Assembly: GCA_039029935.1 (NCBI GenBank) | Contig: JBCCFC010000101.1 | Location: 1-17,558 of the forward strand | Direction of reading: 5' to 3' | DNA length: 17,558 bases | Origin: G039029935 sp039029935 | GTDB lineage: Bacteria; Chloroflexota; Anaerolineae; Caldilineales; Caldilineaceae | Part shown: in pieces, positions 5,550 through 12,821 of the stretch | Layout: each line of letters starts with the position of its first letter | Numbering within the stretch: the first letter of the stretch is position 1 | Notes under the pieces: model-generated | Databases searched by the model: none | What the model saw: only the letters and a program-made list of their open reading frames with translations | Told to the model about the DNA's origin: nothing | Position numbers and translations under genes: made by a program

Positions 5550-7235
5550 TTACACCCAATTATCCGGCACATATTCGCCAAATACGCCGCGCATCACATC
5601 ACAGATTTCACCCAAGGTGGCATACTGCTCGACCGCCTCGACAAACAGCGGCATCAATGCTCCCTCTGAGTCTTGTGCCGCGGCCGCAATACGGGTAAGC
5701 ACATCCTGCACAGCATCGTTATTCCGTGTACTACGCAGTGTTTGCAACGCACTCACCTGCTCTTGGCGAACATGTTCATTAACACGTAGGAGGTCGATGT
5801 CGGGTTCATCATCGGTCTGGAAGCGATTGACACCCACCACAATGTGGTCGCTGCCTTCAATGCCGCGTTGTGCTTTGTAGGCAGCATCCTGAATTTCACG
5901 CTGGACATAGCCCTCTTCGACCGCCGAGAGCGCACCACCAATGTCATCAATCTTGGTAATGTAGGCTTCGGCCTGACGTTCGATTTCATCGGTGAGCCAT
6001 TCGATGTAGTAAGAACCACCCAGCGGGTCCACAACATCGGCCACACCACTTTCATGGGCGACAATCTGCTGGGTGCGCAACGCAATCTCCACCGCCTTTT
6101 CAGATGGCAGCGCAAGTGCCTCATCCTTGCTATTGGTGTGCAGGCTCTGTGTGCCGCCTAGCACTGCGGATAGGGCTTGGACTGTCACACGCACAATGTT
6201 GTTGTCGGGCTGTTGCGCCGTCAACGTGCTGCCCCCTGTCTGCGTATGAAAGCGCAGACGCCAGCTACGCTCATCTTGGGCGGCAAAACGATCACGCATA
6301 ATCTTGGCCCAGAGACGACGGGCGGCTCGGAACTTGGCAACCTCTTCCAAAAAGTTGTTATGGGCGTTGAAGAAAAAGCTCAATTGACGGGCAAAGAGGT
6401 CCACGTTAAGCCCAGTGTCAATGGCCTGTTGCACATACTCAATGCCATTTGCCAGCGTAAAGGCTACCTCCTGCGCTGCCGTACTGCCTGCCTCGCGGAT
6501 GTGGTAGCCGCTGATGGAGATGGTGTTCCATTTGGGTACGTTGCTGGCACAATAGCGGAAAATGTCGGTGATGAGTCGCATGGACGCTGCTGGTGGGTAG
6601 ATGTATGTACCCCGTGCAATATACTCCTTGAGAATGTCATTCTGGATGGTCCCGCGCAGTTTGCTGGGGTCCACACCTTGCTTTTTGCCCACCGCAATCA
6701 CCATCGCCAACAACACTGCTGCTGGTGCATTGATTGTCATGCTGATGCTCACCTTGTCGAGCGGAATGCCATCGAGCAGCGTTTCCATATCCTTCAAACT
6801 GCTGATAGACACACCAACCTTGCCCACTTCACCCTCGGCAAAGTCGTGGTCTGCATCATAACCAATCTGTGTCGGCAGGTCAAACGCGACAGACAACCCT
6901 GTTTGCCCCTGTTCAAGCAGGTAGTGATAGCGACGATTGCTCTCTTTGGCCGTGCTAAACCCAGCATACTGGCGCATGGTCCAAAATCGACCACGATACA
7001 TATTGGGCTGAACGCCACGTGTGAATGGATACTGCCCTGGAAAGCCTAGCTTCCCCTCATAATCAGCCGCATCACCATCCGGAGTGTAAATCGGCTCAAT
7101 CGCAATCGTATCGCTGCTCGTTGTGAATGCTTCACGCCGTTCCGGAAACCGTTTGAGCATGGGGTCTAATGTTTGTTCCTGCCATGTCGTTTTGAGTACG
7201 TCTAAACTATTTTTTGTGCGGTTCTTGTCTTGCAT
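5550..7235 (-). CDS. Methylmalonyl-CoA mutase, catalytic (N-terminal domain) subunit
   Basis: 561 residues, the length of the separate catalytic subunit without a cobalamin-binding domain. It catalyses the B12-dependent rearrangement of (2R)-methylmalonyl-CoA to succinyl-CoA. Seen: TMRQYAGFST with Tyr90, IARGTYIYPP with Arg208, SGYHIREAG with His245, HTQTGGSTLTAQQP from 330, and GGTQSLHTN. Tyr90, Arg208 and His245 align by motif and spacing with Tyr89, Arg207 and His244 of the Propionibacterium enzyme. This favours methylmalonyl-CoA over isobutyryl-CoA, where relatives have Phe and Gln at the first two sites. The sequence ends in GEYVPDNWV with no DxHxxG cobalamin motif, so a separate small B12 subunit must be encoded elsewhere. 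The start at 7235 has only a weak ribosome-binding site. The epimerase gene follows. Confidence 0.94.
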   Translation of the reverse strand: MQDKNRTKNSLDVLKTTWQEQTLDPMLKRFPERREAFTTSSDTIAIEPIYTPDGDAADYEGKLGFPGQYPFTRGVQPNMYRGRFWTMRQYAGFSTAKESNRRYHYLLEQGQTGLSVAFDLPTQIGYDADHDFAEGEVGKVGVSISSLKDMETLLDGIPLDKVSISMTINAPAAVLLAMVIAVGKKQGVDPSKLRGTIQNDILKEYIARGTYIYPPAASMRLITDIFRYCASNVPKWNTISISGYHIREAGSTAAQEVAFTLANGIEYVQQAIDTGLNVDLFARQLSFFFNAHNNFLEEVAKFRAARRLWAKIMRDRFAAQDERSWRLRFHTQTGGSTLTAQQPDNNIVRVTVQALSAVLGGTQSLHTNSKDEALALPSEKAVEIALRTQQIVAHESGVADVVDPLGGSYYIEWLTDEIERQAEAYITKIDDIGGALSAVEEGYVQREIQDAAYKAQRGIEGSDHIVVGVNRFQTDDEPDIDLLRVNEHVRQEQVSALQTLRSTRNNDAVQDVLTRIAAAAQDSEGALMPLFVEAVEQYATLGEICDVMRGVFGEYVPDNWV

Positions 7236-7258
7236 AATAGATAGATATGTTGCAATTG

Positions 7259-7996
7259 TTATATCTTTCCCGATATACGTTGTTTTTTACAGGTGAGCGA
7301 GTATGTCTGCTCTAATTGGATGGGCAAACAGAGTGCCGCACCCAACCATAGAGGCATTGTGGGCAGCATTTGCCCTAGACTAAGTTGCTCTTCCCAGATG
7401 TCCAATCCAGATTTCCCTGTACGCTCCACTGGCCGATATGCGCTGGTATATAGGTGATTTTTCTCGTCACTAGGACGCGGTATGCCCAAGTGTGCCAATA
7501 GTTCTTGGTGTAGATTGGCTTTACGTGTCGTGACAATATCAACAATTACCAAACCAATCCCTTGTCGTAAACATGTTTCACACTTCGAGATGAATGCTTG
7601 ACGGTGCTTCGCACGATCTTTGTTTGCCGGACTGACTAATTCAATCGCCCCGATTAACGTTGGGCCAGCCTCACTACCAAAAATAGCGACTTCAACGGTT
7701 TGATCTAGGAAGTCGAAGGGCATCGTTTGGGTTGGTGGCGGCGCGATCCACTTAGAATCAGAGCTGTTTGGTCGTACACTATCGGATTGAGGCATGTCTA
7801 ATTGAGATATACCTGTTGGCTCCTCAAAAGCTGCTACATCGATTTCAATCCCAAACTGTACATTTGGCTGGGCAAAGTAACCTTCAGGTAAGCGAGCATT
7901 CAAATCGCTCGCTATCTCGGTCGCCCAAGCATTATGAAAACCGTGCCAATAACGACTAATGCTTAGAGGTGGACGAAAATGATCTAGCAGTGCCAT
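7259..7996 (-). CDS. DUF4058-like protein of unknown function, PD-(D/E)xK-like core
   Basis: 245 residues. The N-terminal part YWHGFHNAWATEIASDLN at 16-33 and the PEGYFAQPNVQFGIEIDV stretch match my recollection of DUF4058-family proteins, which are abundant in cyanobacteria, planctomycetes and Chloroflexota and have no known function. The core reads VEVAIF at 101-106, IGAIELVSPANKDR at 115-128 and ISKCE at 136-140. The Glu119 / Ser-Pro / Lys138 pattern resembles Uma2-like PD-(D/E)xK nuclease folds; this is inference. Start ATG at 7996 has AGGAG seven bases upstream (8004-8008). It lies between the aldo/keto reductase and the mutase gene (23-base gap to the latter), so it may be co-transcribed with the mutase; nothing suggests a metabolic role. 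No membrane segment or signal peptide is seen. Confidence 0.72.
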   Translation of the reverse strand: MALLDHFRPPLSISRYWHGFHNAWATEIASDLNARLPEGYFAQPNVQFGIEIDVAAFEEPTGISQLDMPQSDSVRPNSSDSKWIAPPPTQTMPFDFLDQTVEVAIFGSEAGPTLIGAIELVSPANKDRAKHRQAFISKCETCLRQGIGLVIVDIVTTRKANLHQELLAHLGIPRPSDEKNHLYTSAYRPVERTGKSGLDIWEEQLSLGQMLPTMPLWLGAALCLPIQLEQTYSLTCKKQRISGKI

Positions 7997-8062
7997 GTCA
8001 ACGCTCCTTTCTCACCAAGTATGCATTATCCGTGAATACAGGTGATTGAAGACCAAAACCCG

Positions 8063-9073
8063 TTATGACCAGCGCACATTCGGCCCAAACTCAGCCTCGT
8101 AGAATGGTGCAATCATACGTCCTGGTGGTACAAGTTCATCAATTGTCGCTCGATCTTCATCCGTGATTTCCACATCCAATGCCCCCAGATTATCTTCCAA
8201 CTGCGCCATCGTACGTGGCCCGATGATTGCGCTGGTGATGCCAGGACCGTGCATACACCATGCCAATGCCAACTGTGCCATTGTACAACCTTTGGCCTCG
8301 GCGATGGGCTGCAATCCCTCAACCACGTCATAGATGGCATCGGGTTTGCGTTGCGTCATGATGGCATCACCTTCGATGTTGGAGAAACGTGCGCCATCTG
8401 GTGACTGATTCTCACGCGTATACTTGCCCGTGAGTAGACCACCTGCCAGTGGACTCCAAGGCAGCAGCGCAATATCATAGGTCTGCGCCATTGGAACCAT
8501 CTCACGCTCAATCCGGCGATCAAGAATGTGATAGGGCGGCTGTTCGGTGACAAAGCGATTGAGTCGCAACTCTTTGGATGCCCACAACCCTTCCAAAATT
8601 TGCCATGCCGCAAATGTGCTTGTGCCGATATAGCGCACTTTGCCGTCACGCACAAGGTCATCCAATGCGCGCAATGTTTCATCAATAGCAATTTCAGGGC
8701 GTGGACGGTGCAGTTGATAGAGATCAATGTAGTCGGTCTGCAAGCGACGTAGACTCGCCTCGCACTGCTCAATGATATGGCGACGGCTGGTTCCCCCAGC
8801 GTTGACCTCATCATCATCCATACGACCATGTACCTTGGTTGCCAGCACAATCTGGTCACGCTTGCCCGTGCGCTTGATGCCTTCACCCGTGATCTCTTCG
8901 CTACGACCTCGGCTATAGACATTGGCCGTGTCGATAAAATTGATGCCAGCATCAACCGACCGTGCGATCACCTCATAGGCGTCGTCGGCTTCGGTGCGCA
9001 GACCAAACATCCAGCAGCCCAGGCAAAGTGGGCTAACTTTTACGCCTGTTCTTCCGAGTTGTCGGTATTCCAT
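8063..9073 (-). CDS. Aldo/keto reductase
   Basis: 336 residues, cytoplasmic (alpha/beta)8 barrel that reduces aldehydes or ketones with NADPH. Seen: N-terminal MEYRQLGRTGVKVSPLCLG, FIDTANVYSRGRSEE with Asp48 and Tyr53, ATKVHG with Lys80, and DLYQLHRP with His122, the complete Asp-Tyr-Lys-His tetrad. Further on are VRYIGTSTFAAW, LLPWSPLAGGLLTGKY and IIGPRTMAQLEDNLGAL, the last being the NADP-binding loop region. Start ATG at 9073 has AGGAG at 9082-9086, eight bases upstream. It looks like the YajO/Tas-like large group of bacterial AKRs; the physiological substrate cannot be read from the sequence. Neighbours (zinc-finger protein upstream, DUF4058-like protein downstream, gaps of 48 and 66 bases) do not indicate a pathway. 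Confidence 0.93.
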   Translation of the reverse strand: MEYRQLGRTGVKVSPLCLGCWMFGLRTEADDAYEVIARSVDAGINFIDTANVYSRGRSEEITGEGIKRTGKRDQIVLATKVHGRMDDDEVNAGGTSRRHIIEQCEASLRRLQTDYIDLYQLHRPRPEIAIDETLRALDDLVRDGKVRYIGTSTFAAWQILEGLWASKELRLNRFVTEQPPYHILDRRIEREMVPMAQTYDIALLPWSPLAGGLLTGKYTRENQSPDGARFSNIEGDAIMTQRKPDAIYDVVEGLQPIAEAKGCTMAQLALAWCMHGPGITSAIIGPRTMAQLEDNLGALDVEITDEDRATIDELVPPGRMIAPFYEAEFGPNVRWS

Positions 9074-9121
9074 GCTTCTTTCTCCTATAAAAACTGGCTC
9101 TCCTTAAAGCTGATTCACCAT

Positions 9122-9397
9122 TTATGCATACACCGCAGCGGGCATCTGAATATATCGGTCTGGCTTTTCAGTCTTATCTTGAATCGCAAAAAAACGTCTT
9201 TCAATTTTTTTCAGGACAATAGCATCATAAGTAATCATGCCACAGTTGACACAAACTTCAACTGGTGTGTTGGGGACAAGCAGATATTTTCCTTTATAGC
9301 TATATAAATATTCAATTCTACGTTCCTCGTACTCTGTACTGTCACAAAAATTACACCTGTCTGCGCGAATAGCTTCTTTGATTTGTGCAATGTCCAT
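9122..9397 (-). CDS. YgiT-type zinc-finger protein (MqsA antitoxin N-domain-like)
   Basis: 91 residues. Seen: CNFC at 15-18 and CVNCGMITYDA from 49, a CxxC...CxxC zinc site with the VPxxxxxxC spacing typical of YgiT domains (the zinc-binding half of the MqsA antitoxin). A helical stretch follows (about 57-75), but no helix-turn-helix of full MqsA size is present. Family knowledge: YgiT-domain proteins usually sit directly beside a DUF4258 or MqsR-like toxin gene. Neither neighbour here (tpiA 20 bases upstream, aldo/keto reductase 48 bases downstream) is a toxin, so it seems orphaned or differently employed. It is probably co-transcribed with tpiA. The start at 9397 has only a weak AGG upstream. 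Confidence 0.78.
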   Translation of the reverse strand: MDIAQIKEAIRADRCNFCDSTEYEERRIEYLYSYKGKYLLVPNTPVEVCVNCGMITYDAIVLKKIERRFFAIQDKTEKPDRYIQMPAAVYA

Positions 9398-9417
9398 TGG
9401 GATAACCTATCTCTCAT

Positions 9418-10209
9418 TTAGCTATATAATTCGCTTGTAATCCGCACCATATTGCTATAATTATCAGCCTGCAACGATGCGCCACCAATAAGCGCACCAT
9501 CAATATCTGGCTGTTCCATAATGCCTTGGATGTTGCTATCTTTGGTGCTGCCACCATAAAGGACACGCGTATTGGCTGCAACCTCTTCGCCATAGAGTTC
9601 AGCAACTGTGCTGCGGACAGTGCCGCCACAAATTTCGTTTGCCTGCTCTGCCGTCGCCGCTTTGCCCGTGCCAATCGCCCAGATGGGTTCGTAGGCAAGG
9701 ACGAGGCTCTGCACCTGTTCGCCACTCAGCCCTTCCAATGCAGCTTTTACCTGTCCACTGACAAATGCATGGGTTTCACCCGCTTCATTCTGAGCAAGGC
9801 TTTCACCGATGCAAACGATGGGTGTCAAGCCGCTGGCTAAGGCTGCATGTGTTTTTCTGTTGACCGTTTCATCACTCTCGGCAAAATATTCACGGCGTTC
9901 GCTGTGACCGATAATGACATAGGTGACATTGCCACCGGGCAATGACGTAAGCATCGACGCACTGACCTCGCCCGTATATGCACCGCTTTCCGCCCAGTGC
10001 ATGTTCTGCGCACCGACAACGATAGACGTGCCTGCGGTCACTTCGCTGATTGCCGCCAATGCCAAGTTGTTTGTACATAGAACGCAGTCAACTTTACTGC
10101 CTACGTTCTCGATATTGGCAACATTATCACGAATTGCGGTTGCTAGCTCAACCCCCTCAGCGACCGTCTTGTTCATTTTCCAGTTGCCTGCCATCATAGG
10201 CTTTCGCAT
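9418..10209 (-). CDS. tpiA: Triosephosphate isomerase
   Basis: 263 residues, slightly longer than the usual 250. It interconverts dihydroxyacetone phosphate and glyceraldehyde 3-phosphate in glycolysis and gluconeogenesis, in the cytoplasm. Seen: GNWKMN with Asn9 and Lys11, IIGHSERR with catalytic His102, AYEPIWAIGTG with catalytic Glu174 and the mobile loop, and VLYGGSTKDSN, the phosphate-binding loop (many relatives have SVK-P-x-N here). All catalytic residues are intact. Start ATG at 10209 has GGAG at 10220-10223, ten bases upstream. It is separated from the acidic-tailed gene by an intrinsic terminator, so it probably has its own promoter or depends on read-through. pgk lies about 1.4 kb upstream and gap about 6 kb upstream on the same strand. 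Confidence 0.97.
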   Translation of the reverse strand: MRKPMMAGNWKMNKTVAEGVELATAIRDNVANIENVGSKVDCVLCTNNLALAAISEVTAGTSIVVGAQNMHWAESGAYTGEVSASMLTSLPGGNVTYVIIGHSERREYFAESDETVNRKTHAALASGLTPIVCIGESLAQNEAGETHAFVSGQVKAALEGLSGEQVQSLVLAYEPIWAIGTGKAATAEQANEICGGTVRSTVAELYGEEVAANTRVLYGGSTKDSNIQGIMEQPDIDGALIGGASLQADNYSNMVRITSELYS

Positions 10210-10250
10210 GAGTTCACTTCTCCATTTTGTGTTTGCTGGTTTATTTTTTC

Positions 10251-10282
10251 AAAAAATAAATTAAACCATCCGGCACGGATGG
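10251..10282 (-). terminator. Intrinsic terminator after the acidic-tailed gene
   Basis: On the minus strand CCATCCG-TGC-CGGATGG (10282 down to 10266, perfect seven-base stem, three-base loop) is followed at once by TTTAATTTATTTTTT down to 10251. A GC-containing stem with a T-rich tail 17 bases past the stop codon of the upstream gene is the classic factor-independent form. It would end transcripts coming from pgk and the toxin-antitoxin-like pair before tpiA. Confidence 0.85.
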
Positions 10283-10298
10283 CAATTATTCAAACTGT

Positions 10299-10784
10299 TT
10301 ATGATGCCTTGCCTGGCTTTGATTCAGATTCGTCTGAGCCAGGATTGTTTTGAGAGAGTTCCGACTCGATTGATTCATCATCAGAGATAACATCGGCATC
10401 TGTTGTTACACCGTCATCATCTTCCTCGTCTATTTCCTCTTCCGGCGGTGTATTGAAGCGGATGACCTCAGCTTCATATTCATCAAGGTCTAACCAACGA
10501 CCACCGATGACCCGATGCTCAACCATTTGCTTATTTGAATCAAAGCGGAGTTCAATCTCGACTTGCGCAAAGCAGCGATTTGTACCGGATGTGTGCAACA
10601 CTTTGCGTCCATAATAAGGGTATTCGCCCTCGTCGGATGAGACTGAGCTTAGTTCGTTGTATAAATCGATTTTGCCCGCAACTGGTTCGTTGCAGCGATG
10701 ACTCAGGACATAGAGGTCAAGGTAACGGTCGTTGCTGCCACTACCTGCCGCAAATAAATTGCCTAACCATTTAAAGATGTTCAT
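10299..10784 (-). CDS. Conserved-looking hypothetical protein with acidic C-terminal tail
   Basis: 161 residues, not assigned to a named family. Residues 1-14 form a short amphipathic stretch (MNIFKWLGNLFAAG). Residues about 20-110 look like a compact domain: RYLDLYVLSHRCNEPVAG, KVLHTSGTNRCFAQVEIEL, FDSNK and VIGGRWLDLDEYEAEVIRF, with two cysteines (Cys31 and a second in RCFAQ). From about 112 the chain is strongly acidic and low-complexity (EEEIDEEDDD, then many Asp, Glu and Ser), probably disordered. I recall similar small proteins beside glycolytic genes in Chloroflexota, but that is memory, not evidence from this sequence. There is no clear ribosome-binding site; it starts 18 bases after the PIN-like gene, so it may be translated by coupling. 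It ends at an intrinsic terminator. Confidence 0.7.
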   Translation of the reverse strand: MNIFKWLGNLFAAGSGSNDRYLDLYVLSHRCNEPVAGKIDLYNELSSVSSDEGEYPYYGRKVLHTSGTNRCFAQVEIELRFDSNKQMVEHRVIGGRWLDLDEYEAEVIRFNTPPEEEIDEEDDDGVTTDADVISDDESIESELSQNNPGSDESESKPGKAS

Positions 10785-10802
10785 TGTGTTTACTATTAAA
10801 AT

Positions 10803-11222
10803 TTATGTTTCTCTTGGTGAAAGGTAAAGACGCGTAACACCTAATATATCCTCAAGGCGCATTACATAGTCAGCAAGAATATATGCACAACTTTCACAAT
10901 AACTGCGATCAGTTAAAACACGATCAAGATCGCTAATTGTCAACACAGGGATACTGGTTGGCTCGACAAGTTCTCGAACAACCGCCTCTAGCGAATCTGT
11001 ACCGTCGGCCATTGAGCGATTCCCTGTCACTAAAATATACCTGTATTCCTGACAAAATCGCCAAACTGTTTCATCATCAACGCCCTCGTATAGCCCAACC
11101 TCTTCGATTGTTTTGAGTTCTAACGAAAGCAGTTCCTTAAATCCTGATCGTATAAGTGCATGAAAAATCGCCTTGCAGTGTCCAGCACAATTTTCATCGC
11201 TAACGATAATTTGCGGTGGCAT
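10803..11222 (-). CDS. DUF5615/Mut7-C-like PIN-domain protein, putative toxin
   Basis: 139 residues from ATG 11222; an in-frame TTG at 11237, preceded by GAGAG, would add five residues. Seen: IIVSDENCAGH at the N-terminus (Asp9, Glu10), GLYEGVDDETVWRFCQ with Asp49-Asp50 and YRYILVTGNRS at 61-70, the order of acidic residues and the 'iLvT-x-(D/N)' strand typical of DUF5615/PIN-like proteins. Family knowledge: these are predicted RNases and commonly follow a DUF433 antitoxin. Here the start overlaps the end of exactly such a gene by 23 bases, suggesting translational coupling. The usual TxDxDF motif is TGNRS, so one acidic ligand is replaced by Asn68, and activity may differ. Two Cys in YCESC at 108-112 are unusual. 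The fold is inferred from the pattern. Confidence 0.65.
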   Translation of the reverse strand: MPPQIIVSDENCAGHCKAIFHALIRSGFKELLSLELKTIEEVGLYEGVDDETVWRFCQEYRYILVTGNRSMADGTDSLEAVVRELVEPTSIPVLTISDLDRVLTDRSYCESCAYILADYVMRLEDILGVTRLYLSPRET

Positions 11223-11589
11223 AATCCCCTCGATCAAACTGCTCTCTTGTTATGCCATTCTTTGCTAGTAAAGCATAAAATTTAGCGCGTTGTGGTGTCA
11301 AAGGTTTTGTTGCAGTCTTTTTACGAATTTCCGCTTCGATTGCGCGATAATGATTTTCACGAGCAGCTTTTTTGGGTAAAATCTCTTTGAGATCTTCCTC
11401 AAGCTGTTCTCTATGTTCTTCAATATACTCCAGTGCAATCTGGGCTTGTATAAATTCTAGGTGGTAATTTACACAAATAAAAAAAATATCTTTGCCTGAA
11501 TCCAACGTCTGTATAATATCATAAATCATTACCTTGCTATGGCTGACCATTGGACCCCATTCGGTTTCGATAACTTTGTAATCTGGCAT
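11200..11589 (-). CDS. DUF433-like protein, putative antitoxin of the adjacent PIN-like protein
   Basis: 129 residues. The N-terminal part WGPMVSHSKVMIYDIIQTLDSG (11-32) and YHLEFIQAQIALEYIEEHRE (42-61) follow the DUF433 pattern: 'G-P-x-V-x-x-S/T-R', then a short helix pair, then 'L-x-x-x-Q-x-x-x-A-L-x-Y'. This is thought to be a winged-helix-like DNA-binding fold. The rest, about 62-129, is a charged helical extension (EEDLKEI, AARENHYRAIEAEIRKK), longer than minimal DUF433 proteins and ending in a basic/aromatic tail. Start ATG at 11589 has AAGGAG eight bases upstream. Order (this gene first) and the 23-base overlap with the next gene fit an antitoxin-toxin operon. It follows pgk by 26 bases, so it is likely transcribed with glycolytic genes. 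The family call is by pattern only. Confidence 0.65.
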   Translation of the reverse strand: MPDYKVIETEWGPMVSHSKVMIYDIIQTLDSGKDIFFICVNYHLEFIQAQIALEYIEEHREQLEEDLKEILPKKAARENHYRAIEAEIRKKTATKPLTPQRAKFYALLAKNGITREQFDRGDYATANYR

Positions 11590-11615
11590 TCGTCAACTCC
11601 TTCCTTGCTAAAGGG

Positions 11616-12794
11616 TTAGTTGTGATTATCCAACGCCTCGACGCCGGGCAATATCTTACCCTCCAGAAATTCCAAGCTCGCACCACCACCTGTACTCACA
11701 TGTGACATCTTTTCACCCAGCCCCGCTTGACGCACAGCCGCTGCACTGTCACCGCCACCAATAATGGTAATGGCGTTGTTGAGTTCGCCCAGCATCTCAG
11801 CGATTTTGTTGGTTCCTTGGGCAAAGACAGGGAATTCAAAGACGCCCATTGGCCCATTCCAGATCACGGTTTCTGCACCTGCCAGCCGATTGGCATAGTG
11901 GGCGACGGTGGCAGGCCCAATATCGAGTGCCATCCAGTCAGATTCAATTTCATCAACGGCAACGACTTTGTGATCGACATCGGCGGCAAACTCAGTGGTC
12001 ACACGCAGGTCAACGGGCAGTTGGATGATCGACTCATCGCGTTCCATCAGTGCTTTGGCAACCTCAACAGCCTCTTGTTCGACCAAGCTCTTACCCATGT
12101 CCAACCCCTGCGCTGCGAGGAAGGTGTTTGCCATGCCGCCACCAATAAGAATCGCATCAACTTTGGCAAGCAGGGCCTCGATGACCCCAATTTTGTCGCT
12201 GATCTTTGCGCCGCCGAGAATGGCAACAAAGGGACGACGTGGCTCGGCCAAGGCTCCACCCAGATACTCCAGTTCTTTTTGCATCAACAGCCCCGACACC
12301 GCTGGCAAATGCTCGGCGACACCGGCTGTGCTGGCATGGGCACGGTGCGCACTGCCAAAGGCGTCGTTGACAAAGACATCAGCCAATGCCGCCAGTTCAC
12401 GACCCATTGTCGGCTCATTCTTAGTTTCACGACCATCAAAGCGTGTATTTTCAAGCACCAATACATCACCAGCATTCAGTGCCTTGGCAGCGGCTTCAGC
12501 TTCAGCACCAGTGGTTGTGGCACAAAACTGAACTGTGATACCCAATAGCTCTGACAAATAGGCGGCGACAGGCTCTAGGCTAAATTTGGGGTCGGGTTCC
12601 CCCTTGGGACGCCCTAAGTGGCTCATAAGAATGACCGCCGCCCCTTGTTCCCGTAGCTTGTTGATGGTGGGCAGTGCCGCCTGGATGCGTGTATCGTCGG
12701 TGATTTGGCCGTCTTTCATTGGCACGTTGAAATCTACACGGACCAATACTCGCTTGGATTGGACATTGATATCTGAAATTGTTTTTTTGTTCAT
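11616..12794 (-). CDS. pgk: Phosphoglycerate kinase
   Basis: 392 residues, normal length. It transfers the acyl phosphate of 1,3-bisphosphoglycerate to ADP, the first ATP-yielding step of glycolysis. Seen: RVDFNVP (Arg19, Asp21, Asn23), DDTRIQAALPT (Arg36), SHLGRPKG (His59, Arg62), LENTRFDGRETKN, FGSAHRAHAS, GGAKISDKIGV, NGPMGVFEFP, GGGDSAAAV and the STGGGASLEFLEG end; the substrate and nucleotide loops are complete. There is no strong ribosome-binding site before 12794 (AT-rich). The 99-residue protein ends 27 bases upstream and the DUF433-like gene starts 26 bases downstream, so pgk looks embedded in a polycistronic unit with accessory genes. A hand count of one 60-base line (12241-12300) gave about 58% GC, clearly above the STAND gene upstream. 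Confidence 0.98.
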   Translation of the reverse strand: MNKKTISDINVQSKRVLVRVDFNVPMKDGQITDDTRIQAALPTINKLREQGAAVILMSHLGRPKGEPDPKFSLEPVAAYLSELLGITVQFCATTTGAEAEAAAKALNAGDVLVLENTRFDGRETKNEPTMGRELAALADVFVNDAFGSAHRAHASTAGVAEHLPAVSGLLMQKELEYLGGALAEPRRPFVAILGGAKISDKIGVIEALLAKVDAILIGGGMANTFLAAQGLDMGKSLVEQEAVEVAKALMERDESIIQLPVDLRVTTEFAADVDHKVVAVDEIESDWMALDIGPATVAHYANRLAGAETVIWNGPMGVFEFPVFAQGTNKIAEMLGELNNAITIIGGGDSAAAVRQAGLGEKMSHVSTGGGASLEFLEGKILPGVEALDNHN

Positions 12795-12821
12795 AAATAT
12801 TTTTTGTAGTGATTTTAATGG

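Noticed and set aside
6177..7049. A 290-codon open frame on the plus strand
   Set aside because: It lies entirely antisense to the methylmalonyl-CoA mutase gene, whose motifs are unambiguous, and its product shows no family pattern.
10224..10252. Possible tpiA promoter (TTGAAA at 10252-10247, CAAAAT at 10229-10224, 17-base spacer)
   Set aside because: The start of transcription would fall on the ribosome-binding site, and the -10 box is poor; more likely AT-rich coincidence.
11727..12548. A 273-codon open frame on the plus strand
   Set aside because: It is antisense to pgk and reflects the codon bias of that gene; no recognisable protein.
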